DNA of 64,000 nt from UBA7683 sp964397855 (lineage in GTDB: Bacteria > Patescibacteriota > Saccharimonadia > Saccharimonadales > UBA7683), in contig CAYNKQ010000002.1 in the NCBI GenBank assembly GCA_964397855.1, positions 1 through 64,000 of the forward strand, read 5' to 3'. The notes beneath the pieces were generated by a model, which saw only the letters and a list, made by a program, of their open reading frames with translations, made no database searches and was not told the DNA's origin. A program made the position numbers and the translations under genes. Below are positions 16,427 through 23,178 of this stretch, piece by piece. The first letter of the stretch is position 1, and every line of letters starts with the position of its first letter.

Positions 16427-17281
16427 TCAGTTGACAGGAACATGCGCATCAAGAATTTCATTCACTTTTGAATCTGCAACAACATTCAGCTCTCTCGGGA
16501 TATGATTGAAACGAACCTGCTTAAAGCGCTGGGTTAATTCTCGTATCTGCTGATTTAGCGGCCACAAGTCTCGATTCTTTATCTTGTACAACCCATTCAT
16601 CTGGTTAACGACCATCAGACTATCAATATTACACAAAATTGTGTCACTCGAGCCAGCAAATTTTGTAACAGCCTCTAGCGCCAACAATAAACCCCTGTAT
16701 TCAGCCTGATTATTACTCGTAATACCTATGTACGAGCCGCCTGATTCGACTATTTCGTTGAAACTGTTGTAAATAACATAGCCCGAAGCCGATGGACCCG
16801 GATTGCCCCTGGAGCCTCCATCAGAATGTATAGTAAACGTTGTGTTTTTCTCTTCAATCGAATACGATCTGCTTTGGCCGAGATATTGGTCTAAAATTAT
16901 CCTGGCATCAGGTAATACAACGTCATCCATATCTGATAATAAATCTACCCACTGATAGTCGCTATGCGATGGGGCGAGTTCTACAGACTTTGTCTCGTCG
17001 TATGACAGTTCGAATACAATGCGCAGATATCGACCCTGCCTATTTTTTGATGCAAAGCTTGCATAGTACATAGGAATCACTCTTTTTAACGAAAGCTCCT
17101 CAGACAGCTTACGAATCAGACTATCCTCAAGATTCAAGCCTTCCGCAACCTTGCCACCCGGTAGCTCAAGATACCCCGGTAAGTAACTGTCGGATTGCGA
17201 ACGACGCATTAATAGCACCTGACCCTTGCCATTATGGATAACGGCGTTAACGAAAACCGCCTGTCGATTCAACTCACTCAT
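16427..17281 (-). CDS. NUDIX-RNase HI fusion protein
   Basis: This 284-residue protein has two domains. Residues ~5-130 form a NUDIX fold with a damaged NUDIX box: GGKVAEG and EE (61-62) remain, but the expected Glu at 49 is Leu and the Glu of the RE pair is Lys58. Residues ~148-280 form an RNase HI domain of the HBD-free type, with all four catalytic acids: D154 (DGGSRGNPGP), E194 (NNQAEY), D220 (NIDSLMVV) and D270 (ADSKVNEIL). The likely active function is cleavage of RNA in RNA:DNA hybrids. The NUDIX part may sense or hydrolyse nucleotides weakly. It ends 16 nt before rnpB's 5' end. Confidence 0.85.
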   Translation of the reverse strand: MSELNRQAVFVNAVIHNGKGQVLLMRRSQSDSYLPGYLELPGGKVAEGLNLEDSLIRKLSEELSLKRVIPMYYASFASKNRQGRYLRIVFELSYDETKSVELAPSHSDYQWVDLLSDMDDVVLPDARIILDQYLGQSRSYSIEEKNTTFTIHSDGGSRGNPGPSASGYVIYNSFNEIVESGGSYIGITSNNQAEYRGLLLALEAVTKFAGSSDTILCNIDSLMVVNQMNGLYKIKNRDLWPLNQQIRELTQRFKQVRFNHIPRELNVVADSKVNEILDAHVPVN

Positions 17282-17298
17282 GCTTAAAGTCTACTACA

Positions 17299-17817
17299 CT
17301 AAAGTATGATACACCTAGGCCACGCTGCGGTTCGGTAACCGAGGCAGAAGATATGCCAGTTCTCACAGTATTCACCGATCTTGGAGAAAGCCTTATCCTG
17401 GCTAAAATGGTGCTGTCCTTGCAGTATATTCGTGAGATTAAAGAGTGAACCGCCCATTTTTGCAACGACAGCTAGCGGATTTGCCCCAACTGTGAGCCTG
17501 TAATCTTCGAGACAGCTACACTGGGATTTGTCTAAAATAAACGCAGCCTCAGCCACCTCTGGGGGTGTACCCCTACCAACTAAGTGGTCGCGGGTGAGTT
17601 CTTTATTGTCTTCTGGGCCGTCGTGAAGCAGAGCCGTCGCCTGGTAAAGCTCGCCGTGCCCCATTGCAGCTACAATCTGAGCCACGGGTATAAGATGTGC
17701 GTCCACATAATTCTCACCCCCGTAAAGTTGATTCATATGTATTTCCCTTGCCATATTCTCAATAACCAAGAGTAGCGTGTTGCCCGTCAGTTCCTGACGC
17801 AAGGCCGTACTACTCAA
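17299..17817 (-). CDS. HD-domain-like protein (RelA/SpoT hydrolase-type fold), possibly inactive
   Basis: This 172-residue protein resembles the HD domain of (p)ppGpp hydrolases. It has YVDAHLIPVAQIVAAM with H41, then ATALLHDGPEDN with H65-D66 and E69-D70, where RelA-type enzymes have ALLHDxxEDT. The later segment VVAKMGGSLFNLTNI occupies the place of VKLADRLHNL, so the last metal-binding Asp is missing. It may have lost activity or use another ligand. It lies 17 nt upstream of the NUDIX-RNase H gene in the same direction. No clear Shine-Dalgarno is seen. Confidence 0.6.
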   Translation of the reverse strand: MSSTALRQELTGNTLLLVIENMAREIHMNQLYGGENYVDAHLIPVAQIVAAMGHGELYQATALLHDGPEDNKELTRDHLVGRGTPPEVAEAAFILDKSQCSCLEDYRLTVGANPLAVVAKMGGSLFNLTNILQGQHHFSQDKAFSKIGEYCENWHIFCLGYRTAAWPRCIIL

Positions 17818-17865
17818 CCTATTAAAGTTGCCCGTATGCCTCCTTCTTCAGGAAACTTTAAGTAT

Positions 17866-17926
17866 ATAAAAAGCGGCTGTACACAAAGCTTCCAAATCTA
17901 GCAATTTGACTTTGTGTAGCAACCGC
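17866..17926 (-). terminator. Terminator downstream of tRNA-Pro
   Basis: On the minus strand GCGG...CTACACAAAG pairs with CTTTGTGTACAGCCGC (9-bp perfect core plus a 4-bp base), followed by TTTTTATAT. It closes the tRNA-Pro transcript upstream of the HD-like gene. Confidence 0.75.
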
Positions 17927-18004
17927 AATGGACGAGAATAGTTCTCCGCTGACCTACTACAGTATATATTGTAAATTCTCTACATAAACTATGCAACAAT
18001 CCGG

Positions 18005-18080
18005 TGGTCGGGATGACAGGACTTGAACCTGCGACCTCACGGCCCCCAGCCGTGCGCGCTACCAGCTGCGCCACACCCCG
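18005..18080 (-). tRNA. tRNA-Pro (GGG anticodon)
   Basis: This 76-nt cloverleaf has acceptor CGGGGTG/CATCCCG, anticodon stem CACGG/CCGTG with loop CTGGGGG (anticodon GGG), T-arm GCAGG-TTCAAGT-CCTGT, discriminator A and encoded CCA. Confidence 0.97.
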
Positions 18081-18154
18081 TTAGCTCCTATGTACATCTG
18101 TTTGATCCAGTTTTCCCTTTTCAGCTTGGGTACAGCCATTAAACACCCTCGACG

Positions 18155-18277
18155 ATGTAGCTGATTTGACCTGATGTAATACCAGGTGGGCACTCTCAAC
18201 TGCAACCCACGGGTAGCAGTCATATTAAGCTCCCATTCAAAATGTATTCAGTAAATCAGCTACATACATCCGAAGGT
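18155..18277 (-). ncRNA. Candidate long-hairpin RNA upstream of tRNA-Pro
   Basis: A perfect 13-bp inverted repeat ATGTAGCTGATTT/AAATCAGCTACAT (18155-18167 and 18253-18265) encloses further matching arms (CTGA/TCAG, AATAC/GTATT, TGGG/CCCA), giving one long bulged rod. On the minus strand an extended -10 element TGATATAAT (TATAAT at 18284-18289) would start RNA near 18277, right before the rod. It could be a 6S-like RNA or the leader of the tRNA-Pro transcript. I could not match a known family. Confidence 0.45.
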
Positions 18278-18314
18278 ACTTCCATTATATCAGGCATCCA
18301 CAGACTATCACCCC

Positions 18315-18343
18315 TTGACCTGCAGCCAAAAAAACAGTAGTAT
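18315..18343 (+). promoter_or_regulatory. rpmB promoter
   Basis: TTGACC (18315-18320), 17 nt, TAGTAT (18338-18343), giving a leader of about 33 nt before the rpmB ATG. Confidence 0.75.
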
Positions 18344-18382
18344 GTATCATTGAAACCATTAACAAATGTATAAGGTAATAAT

Positions 18383-18574
18383 ATGTCACAAATATGTGAA
18401 TTAACGGGCAAAGGAAAGCAGTACGGCAGCAATGTCAGCTTTTCAATGCGTCACACCAAAAAGGTATGGAAACCAAACCTTCAGAAGAAGACATTCATGC
18501 TTGATGGCAAAAAAGTAACTATGAAAATTAGTACTCAAGCTATTCGTACACTGAAGAAAAACGGCATCCTCTAG
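18383..18574 (+). CDS. rpmB: Ribosomal protein bL28
   Basis: This 63-residue protein begins MSQICELTGKGKQYGSNVS, with HTKKVWKPNLQ and a basic C-terminal ISTQAIRTLKKNG, typical of bL28 of the 50S subunit. It is a single-gene unit with its own promoter and terminator. AAGGT lies 8 nt before ATG. Confidence 0.95.
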   Translation: MSQICELTGKGKQYGSNVSFSMRHTKKVWKPNLQKKTFMLDGKKVTMKISTQAIRTLKKNGIL

Positions 18575-18584
18575 AACAGAGCGC

Positions 18585-18627
18585 CAATATTAAAAAAACG
18601 AGCAAGTAGCTCGTTTTTTTAATATTG
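18585..18627. terminator. Bidirectional terminator between rpmB and the MBL-like gene
   Basis: A perfect stem CAATATTAAAAAAACGAGC/GCTCGTTTTTTTAATATTG with loop AAGTA and T-runs in both directions ends both convergent genes. Confidence 0.9.
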
Positions 18628-18636
18628 ATAATCGCG

Positions 18637-19263
18637 TTACTGCCGTTTGAGTACCTGGACAGTGAGTTGGTCAGGAAGTGCCTTAAATTTGTACTTATCC
18701 AATTGCTCTTCGGCAACCGGAGCACTGAGCTCTTTAACAAACAGTTCAATCTCTTGCTGGGGTACTTCATATGTCAAACCATCATCAGCAGCGTGAACGG
18801 GTATGACTAACTTGGGTTCAATGTCACGCACTACTAAAGCAGCGCCTACGGCATCAAGCGTGTAACCCGAACCACCTACCGGCACAATAACTACGTCAAT
18901 CATACCGATTGCCTCAAGCTGTTCCTCGGTTAGCTTAGGGGCTATGTGACCAGTAAATAACATGGTGATATCGTTAGAGGTGACTCTGTACACAGTAGCG
19001 CTCTTATCACCTGTCGCGCCCATGTGCGGCTGAGCAGAGATACCCTTAACCGAGTAGTCTTCAAATTCATATTCACCAGGACCATCTACAACAAATACAG
19101 CCTCTGTGCCTTTGGGAATAAATGCAGGCTGTGTAGCAAGAACTGTGCTAACTTTCTTAAGATCAGCTTTAATATTTGTAATATCACTAACCGGGTCAAT
19201 CAATATTGATGACTTCTTTGTTGTAATTTTAATGCTATTTGCACCGTAATACTGTAGTTCCAT
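18637..19263 (-). CDS. Metallo-beta-lactamase-fold protein lacking the metal motif
   Basis: This 208-residue protein has the overall run of an MBL-fold protein of the UPF0173/lactamase_B_3 kind: MELQYYGANSIKI and ILIDPVSD at the start, GPGEYEF in the middle, then DVVIVPVGGSGYTLD and IEPKLVIPVHAADDG. The HxHxDH metal-binding loop is absent: the place after the first strands reads STVLATQPAFIPKG. It is thus probably not a normal hydrolase and may bind a ligand. It lies 11 nt downstream of the HTH-nucleotidyltransferase gene, likely in one transcript. Confidence 0.75.
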   Translation of the reverse strand: MELQYYGANSIKITTKKSSILIDPVSDITNIKADLKKVSTVLATQPAFIPKGTEAVFVVDGPGEYEFEDYSVKGISAQPHMGATGDKSATVYRVTSNDITMLFTGHIAPKLTEEQLEAIGMIDVVIVPVGGSGYTLDAVGAALVVRDIEPKLVIPVHAADDGLTYEVPQQEIELFVKELSAPVAEEQLDKYKFKALPDQLTVQVLKRQ

Positions 19264-19274
19264 TGGTGTGTCTC

Positions 19275-19877
19275 CTATTTAGTCTCTAGAAATTTTTTAA
19301 CAAGCCCACTGTTGTCCGTGAGCACTGAATGTTTGGTCGTAAGTGCAGTAATAATAAACCGATCCTTGATATCAAGGCGATACTTGAACTCGCTCTCTGG
19401 CATAATAGTGTACCGAACAGCATTGCCCTCTTCAAGCTCAACCGTCTTCATAAGTTTCTCAAGCTTCTGTTTGTTACTTGAACCTACTAATATGAGATCT
19501 ATCTCTGTACCCTGCTGGCCCACAAGTGCCCCGCACGCAATTATTACATCGAAAGCACCCACGGCCTGGAGCCGCTTAAGGAGATCTCCTTGCGAAGCAG
19601 TAGAAACGTCTTGCTGAGGAACTTCTACTGAAAATATTGATTGCAGCGCCTTGAAGTGTTTGTACCCCTGATTAACCTCGTAGTACAACTTATTGTTTGC
19701 GCTATCGGACTTAATAATACCGATACCCATTAGGTTGGATAGCTCTCGACGAACCGAGTTAATTTGTTCGTCGATTTTACGAGTAAGCTCACGAACGTAA
19801 AAAGATCTACCTGGGTTAGCCAGGAAAAGTTGGAGTAGCTTCACCCTCGTTTTCGAACCAAATAACTGCTCAATCAT
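19275..19877 (-). CDS. Winged-HTH protein fused to a nucleotidyltransferase-like domain
   Basis: This 200-residue protein has a winged helix at about 1-75 (KTRVKLLQLFLANPGRSFYVRELTRKI, then RRELSNLMGIGII). A minimal nucleotidyltransferase-type domain spans ~95-190 (GAFDVIIACGALVG followed by TEIDLILVG). The GSxxDxD signature of active enzymes is only partly there (EIDLILVG), so catalysis is doubtful. An extended -10 TGATACAAT (TACAAT at 19887-19892) lies 9 nt before ATG, and no Shine-Dalgarno is visible, so the mRNA may be almost leaderless. It may regulate itself and the MBL-like gene. Confidence 0.7.
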   Translation of the reverse strand: MIEQLFGSKTRVKLLQLFLANPGRSFYVRELTRKIDEQINSVRRELSNLMGIGIIKSDSANNKLYYEVNQGYKHFKALQSIFSVEVPQQDVSTASQGDLLKRLQAVGAFDVIIACGALVGQQGTEIDLILVGSSNKQKLEKLMKTVELEEGNAVRYTIMPESEFKYRLDIKDRFIITALTTKHSVLTDNSGLVKKFLETK

Positions 19878-19947
19878 TGTAGGGCTATTGTATCAGAACT
19901 TGGTATGCACTACTAGATTGTTCAGTATATTCAATTAGTAGATTCGT

Positions 19948-20673
19948 CTAACGGGGGCGTTTTGCGGCAACTGCAGCAGCCTGCAACTCTAGAAAATCGT
20001 CCAGAGGCTTTAATTCTGTGTTCAAGCCATACTTTCTCAGGAGTGCTCTGCGTATGAGTTCGTCTGCAAAAATAGGATTCTTTGCAAGCACTGGACCATG
20101 CAGGTACGTTGCGAACACATTATCGACCACAGCGCCTTCTTCACCTGATATACCATTATTGCCCGCACCTTTCACTACCTCCCCCAGAGATTTCACCCCA
20201 GAACCTAAGAATGTACGTCCGGAATGATTTTCAAATCCTACAAGGCTGCCGAACTCACTTTTAATGAGAGTATTTCCGATCAAACGCTCCTCGCTCGCTT
20301 TTGTTTCGAGGTTAATAATCCCGATACCAGCAATTTCGCTTTCGTCACTTAAGATAAACCGATTACCAAATAGCTGGTACATCCCGCAGATCATAAGTGA
20401 AACGAGTCCGTCAGAACACTGAGCCCGCAGCTCATTAGCGTACTTCTGTAAATCAGCCTGTACGAGTGTTTGGTTAGAATCTTGACCACCACCGCCAATC
20501 ATAATATCAACAGCTGTGTCTGTAATCGACTTCAAACTGTCTATAGGCACATAGGCAACTGTGTACCCACGCTGTTCAAGTCGGTAGCGCAGCGTAATAA
20601 AATTACCCATGTCTCCGTACACATTCATCTGTTTTGGATACAGATGTCCGATTGTAATCTTTTGCTTTACCAT
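19948..20673 (-). CDS. gatD: Lipid II isoglutaminyl synthase, glutaminase subunit GatD
   Basis: This 241-residue class I glutamine amidotransferase supplies ammonia to MurT for amidation of D-Glu in lipid II. Catalytic Cys96 sits in LMICGMYQLFG and His192 in TYLHGPVLAKNP. GDMGNFITLRYRL near residue 20 is typical of GatD. It overlaps murT by 7 nt, so the two subunits are made together. Presence of murT-gatD implies a peptidoglycan with amidated stem peptide, as in Gram-positive bacteria. Confidence 0.93.
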   Translation of the reverse strand: MVKQKITIGHLYPKQMNVYGDMGNFITLRYRLEQRGYTVAYVPIDSLKSITDTAVDIMIGGGGQDSNQTLVQADLQKYANELRAQCSDGLVSLMICGMYQLFGNRFILSDESEIAGIGIINLETKASEERLIGNTLIKSEFGSLVGFENHSGRTFLGSGVKSLGEVVKGAGNNGISGEEGAVVDNVFATYLHGPVLAKNPIFADELIRRALLRKYGLNTELKPLDDFLELQAAAVAAKRPR

Positions 20674-21971
20674 ATGCGAGGAACCTCTCCGTACTTTGAC
20701 AGTGCTGACCTGACCTCAAATAAAGCGGTATATGTAGGTATTATTACAACATTATTGTAATCGCTCTTCATCAACATTTGAATCATAGCTGGCACCGAAC
20801 TATCAGTCTCAGTCGCAAATCCATCTTGTTTCAATCTTAAGGCCATATCATAAGCACGTACGCCACTCGTGAACAATTTCATGTCATCCGTGATCTTGGA
20901 AGTGAAGTCAACATCCCAGAGCCAAGACACGTCCCTACCGTCTGCAAGCTTATCGTTTACGACAAAAAGCACCGCGTCCGGCTTTGACCGACTCACGAAA
21001 GTGTCGAGATTTGTAGTAAATCCACTTGGATTCTTTACCAAGGCAACTGTTATAACCTTACCCCCAAAGTGCAGTTGTTCACCTCGACCAAATGGGATTG
21101 GCATCTTGCCTATTGCATCAAGTTGCCGCGCTACGTTATCTGAATCAAGTGAGATCATTGCAGCCGCAGCGGCAGTAACATTGAGCGCATTATGGAAACC
21201 CTGAACAGGAATTGTGAATTGATACCTATCATCTTCTCCACCCCCACCCCATTCAATCGTAAGAGATTGGTTATTGCCGGAGACCCCGACGTCTAGGAGC
21301 ACCACGTCCGGTCTTACGGGTTCTACCTCAAGGCCAACGCCCTGAGTAGACTGTTCGTTCGACACCTTCTCGAGCAAATGCTGGACTGCTCCAAAAGAAG
21401 TAACCTGACCACCTTTCGCACGCAGCTCGTCGGCAGTGTTAACCATCAATGGATCGAGACTATTATAAACGAACAGATCACAGTTCATGGCAGCTTGCTT
21501 AATAAAATTTGCGGTGATATCAATCTCGCCATATCTGTCAAGTTGATCACGCAACACGTTTAAACCAATTAGTAGACGTGGCGATATATTTTCCGTAAAG
21601 CGTGGCGCATAGGCCTCGTCCATTTCGAATACGAACCAATCGGTAGGCTTAATTGAGCCTAAATACGTCATATCCTCTATGAGTGCTGATATCAAACCCC
21701 TGGTCATATTACTGCCAGTTGTATTTGTGACAACTCGTGCGCCAGACCCACGAAGCCCATCTACAAGCATTTTTGTAGTTGTGGTCTTCCCGTTTGTTCC
21801 GGTCACTAAGATTATTTGTTTTTCTACCGAAGCTAGGCTTTTAGTTAAAAAACTTGGATACAGTCGCTCGATAACCAACCCGGGCAATGCCGAACCATTC
21901 TTGCCAGCAAGTCGCAAAACCTTAATCAACACTTTACATATAAATACGAGAAATCTTCGATACATTACCAC
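20667..21971 (-). CDS. murT: Lipid II isoglutaminyl synthase, ligase subunit MurT
   Basis: This 434-residue Mur-ligase-family protein activates the alpha-carboxyl of D-Glu in lipid II with ATP. The P-loop VTGTNGKTTTTKML is at about 55-68. The central domain has FEMDEAYAPRF and LRDQLDRYGE, and the C-terminal DUF1727-type region follows after about residue 300. Staphylococcal MurT has a Cys4 zinc ribbon inserted in the middle domain. Here that stretch (about 180-215) has no CxxC pair, so the ribbon appears to be missing. AGGTGG lies 5 nt before ATG. It is followed by gatD with overlap. Confidence 0.92.
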   Translation of the reverse strand: MVMYRRFLVFICKVLIKVLRLAGKNGSALPGLVIERLYPSFLTKSLASVEKQIILVTGTNGKTTTTKMLVDGLRGSGARVVTNTTGSNMTRGLISALIEDMTYLGSIKPTDWFVFEMDEAYAPRFTENISPRLLIGLNVLRDQLDRYGEIDITANFIKQAAMNCDLFVYNSLDPLMVNTADELRAKGGQVTSFGAVQHLLEKVSNEQSTQGVGLEVEPVRPDVVLLDVGVSGNNQSLTIEWGGGGEDDRYQFTIPVQGFHNALNVTAAAAAMISLDSDNVARQLDAIGKMPIPFGRGEQLHFGGKVITVALVKNPSGFTTNLDTFVSRSKPDAVLFVVNDKLADGRDVSWLWDVDFTSKITDDMKLFTSGVRAYDMALRLKQDGFATETDSSVPAMIQMLMKSDYNNVVIIPTYTALFEVRSALSKYGEVPRIW

Positions 21972-21974
21972 CTA

Positions 21975-22865
21975 CTATACTAGATCTCCTCCTTGCTTCA
22001 CAAACTCAACCGCGGCCTCAACAAGCTCTGATGAATCAGCAAACCAATCTATATCGTCACTTCGCTTAAACCAAGTTCTCTGGCGCTTTGCAAGTTTCAT
22101 ATCTGCTTGCACGAACGCACTTCTGAGTTCACTTTCACTAATTTCATCATTTAGATACCGAGTTACAGCACTGTAGCCAGGGGTCTTTAGAGACTCAACT
22201 GGTCCGTATACTTCGAGTAGTTGACAGGCTTCTTCTAGAAATCCATTGTCGAACATCAACTCAACTCGCTTGGTCACTCGGGATCTAAGCTCGTCTCGGT
22301 CAAGAGTAATTCCTAGGACGACTGTTCTATCTCGAAGTTCTTGCTTAAACTTAGGGGCACCGTTACGCTCAATAGCTCGAATAACATGCCGACGATTTTT
22401 TGTGTTCAAGAAATCAGTGTTGATATTTTTTGTGTTCAAAATCGTTGTTAATTCATCATCAGTCATCTGTTCTAGGGATAGCCTAGTTGTTGTATCAACT
22501 CTACCTAAGAATTGAAAATTATACAACAGTGCATCAATATATAGGCCGGTCCCACCCACAACAATCGGGGTTCTTCCCCTATTGGCAACTTCTTGAATAC
22601 ATTTGTTTGCAAGCTCCTGAAAGCGAGCGACGCTGAAAGTTTCATCAGGTTCGACAATGTTTATTAAGTGATGCGGAATATTCTGCTGCTCCTGCAAGCT
22701 TGGCTTAGCCGTACCTATATCCATTTTTTTGTATACAGTGCGTGAATCTGCACAAATAATTTCACCGTCTACCTTTTTTGCTACTTGAATAGCGGCCGCA
22801 GTCTTGCCACTAGCAGTTTCCCCTACAATAACGACTAAAGGAGTCTGGGCTGGTTTGGATTCCAT
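21975..22865 (-). CDS. miaA: tRNA dimethylallyltransferase
   Basis: This 296-residue enzyme transfers a dimethylallyl group to A37 of tRNAs that read UNN codons. The P-loop GETASGKTAAA is at residues 15-25, then CADSRTVYKKMDIGTAKP, HHLINIVEPDETFSVARF and VVGGTGLYI, all MiaA hallmarks. Length is normal. It starts inside the 3' end of the alkyltransferase-like gene (31-nt overlap) and stops 3 nt before murT, so it sits in a tight thrS-ATL-miaA-murT-gatD array. Confidence 0.96.
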   Translation of the reverse strand: MESKPAQTPLVVIVGETASGKTAAAIQVAKKVDGEIICADSRTVYKKMDIGTAKPSLQEQQNIPHHLINIVEPDETFSVARFQELANKCIQEVANRGRTPIVVGGTGLYIDALLYNFQFLGRVDTTTRLSLEQMTDDELTTILNTKNINTDFLNTKNRRHVIRAIERNGAPKFKQELRDRTVVLGITLDRDELRSRVTKRVELMFDNGFLEEACQLLEVYGPVESLKTPGYSAVTRYLNDEISESELRSAFVQADMKLAKRQRTWFKRSDDIDWFADSSELVEAAVEFVKQGGDLV

Positions 22866-23173
22866 AACAGTTCGCCTACTCTTACATAGTATTCGCCGTC
22901 TTCGCCTAAGACTTCGACGCCTTCTGACTCTAGGTGCTGCTTATGAGCCCTTCTTCCGCCAGGGTACCCGGCCGCAAGGCCACCCTTTTTGTTGACAACT
23001 CGCTGCCAGGGCAAATCAGGATCGCCAAAGTGAGCGATACCACCCACTATACGAGCGGCTCTTGCGTTACCAGTTAGTGCAGCAAGTTGCCCATAGGTCA
23101 TAACTCTTCCTTTGGGTATCTGTGCAACAAGCGCATATACCCGGTCTTTAAAGTTGTTATCGACTTCGTTCAT
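22835..23173 (-). CDS. Alkyltransferase-like (ATL) DNA-binding protein
   Basis: This 112-residue protein has the MGMT C-terminal DNA-binding fold: IPKGRVMTYGQLAALTGNARAARIVGGI near 18-45. The active-site PCHR motif is replaced by PWQRVV (Cys to Trp), so it cannot take up alkyl groups. ATL proteins bind O6-alkylguanine and hand it to nucleotide excision repair. It overlaps the miaA start by 31 nt and follows thrS by 5 nt. Confidence 0.88.
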   Translation of the reverse strand: MNEVDNNFKDRVYALVAQIPKGRVMTYGQLAALTGNARAARIVGGIAHFGDPDLPWQRVVNKKGGLAAGYPGGRRAHKQHLESEGVEVLGEDGEYYVRVGELLWNPNQPRLL

Positions 23174-23178
23174 AAACT

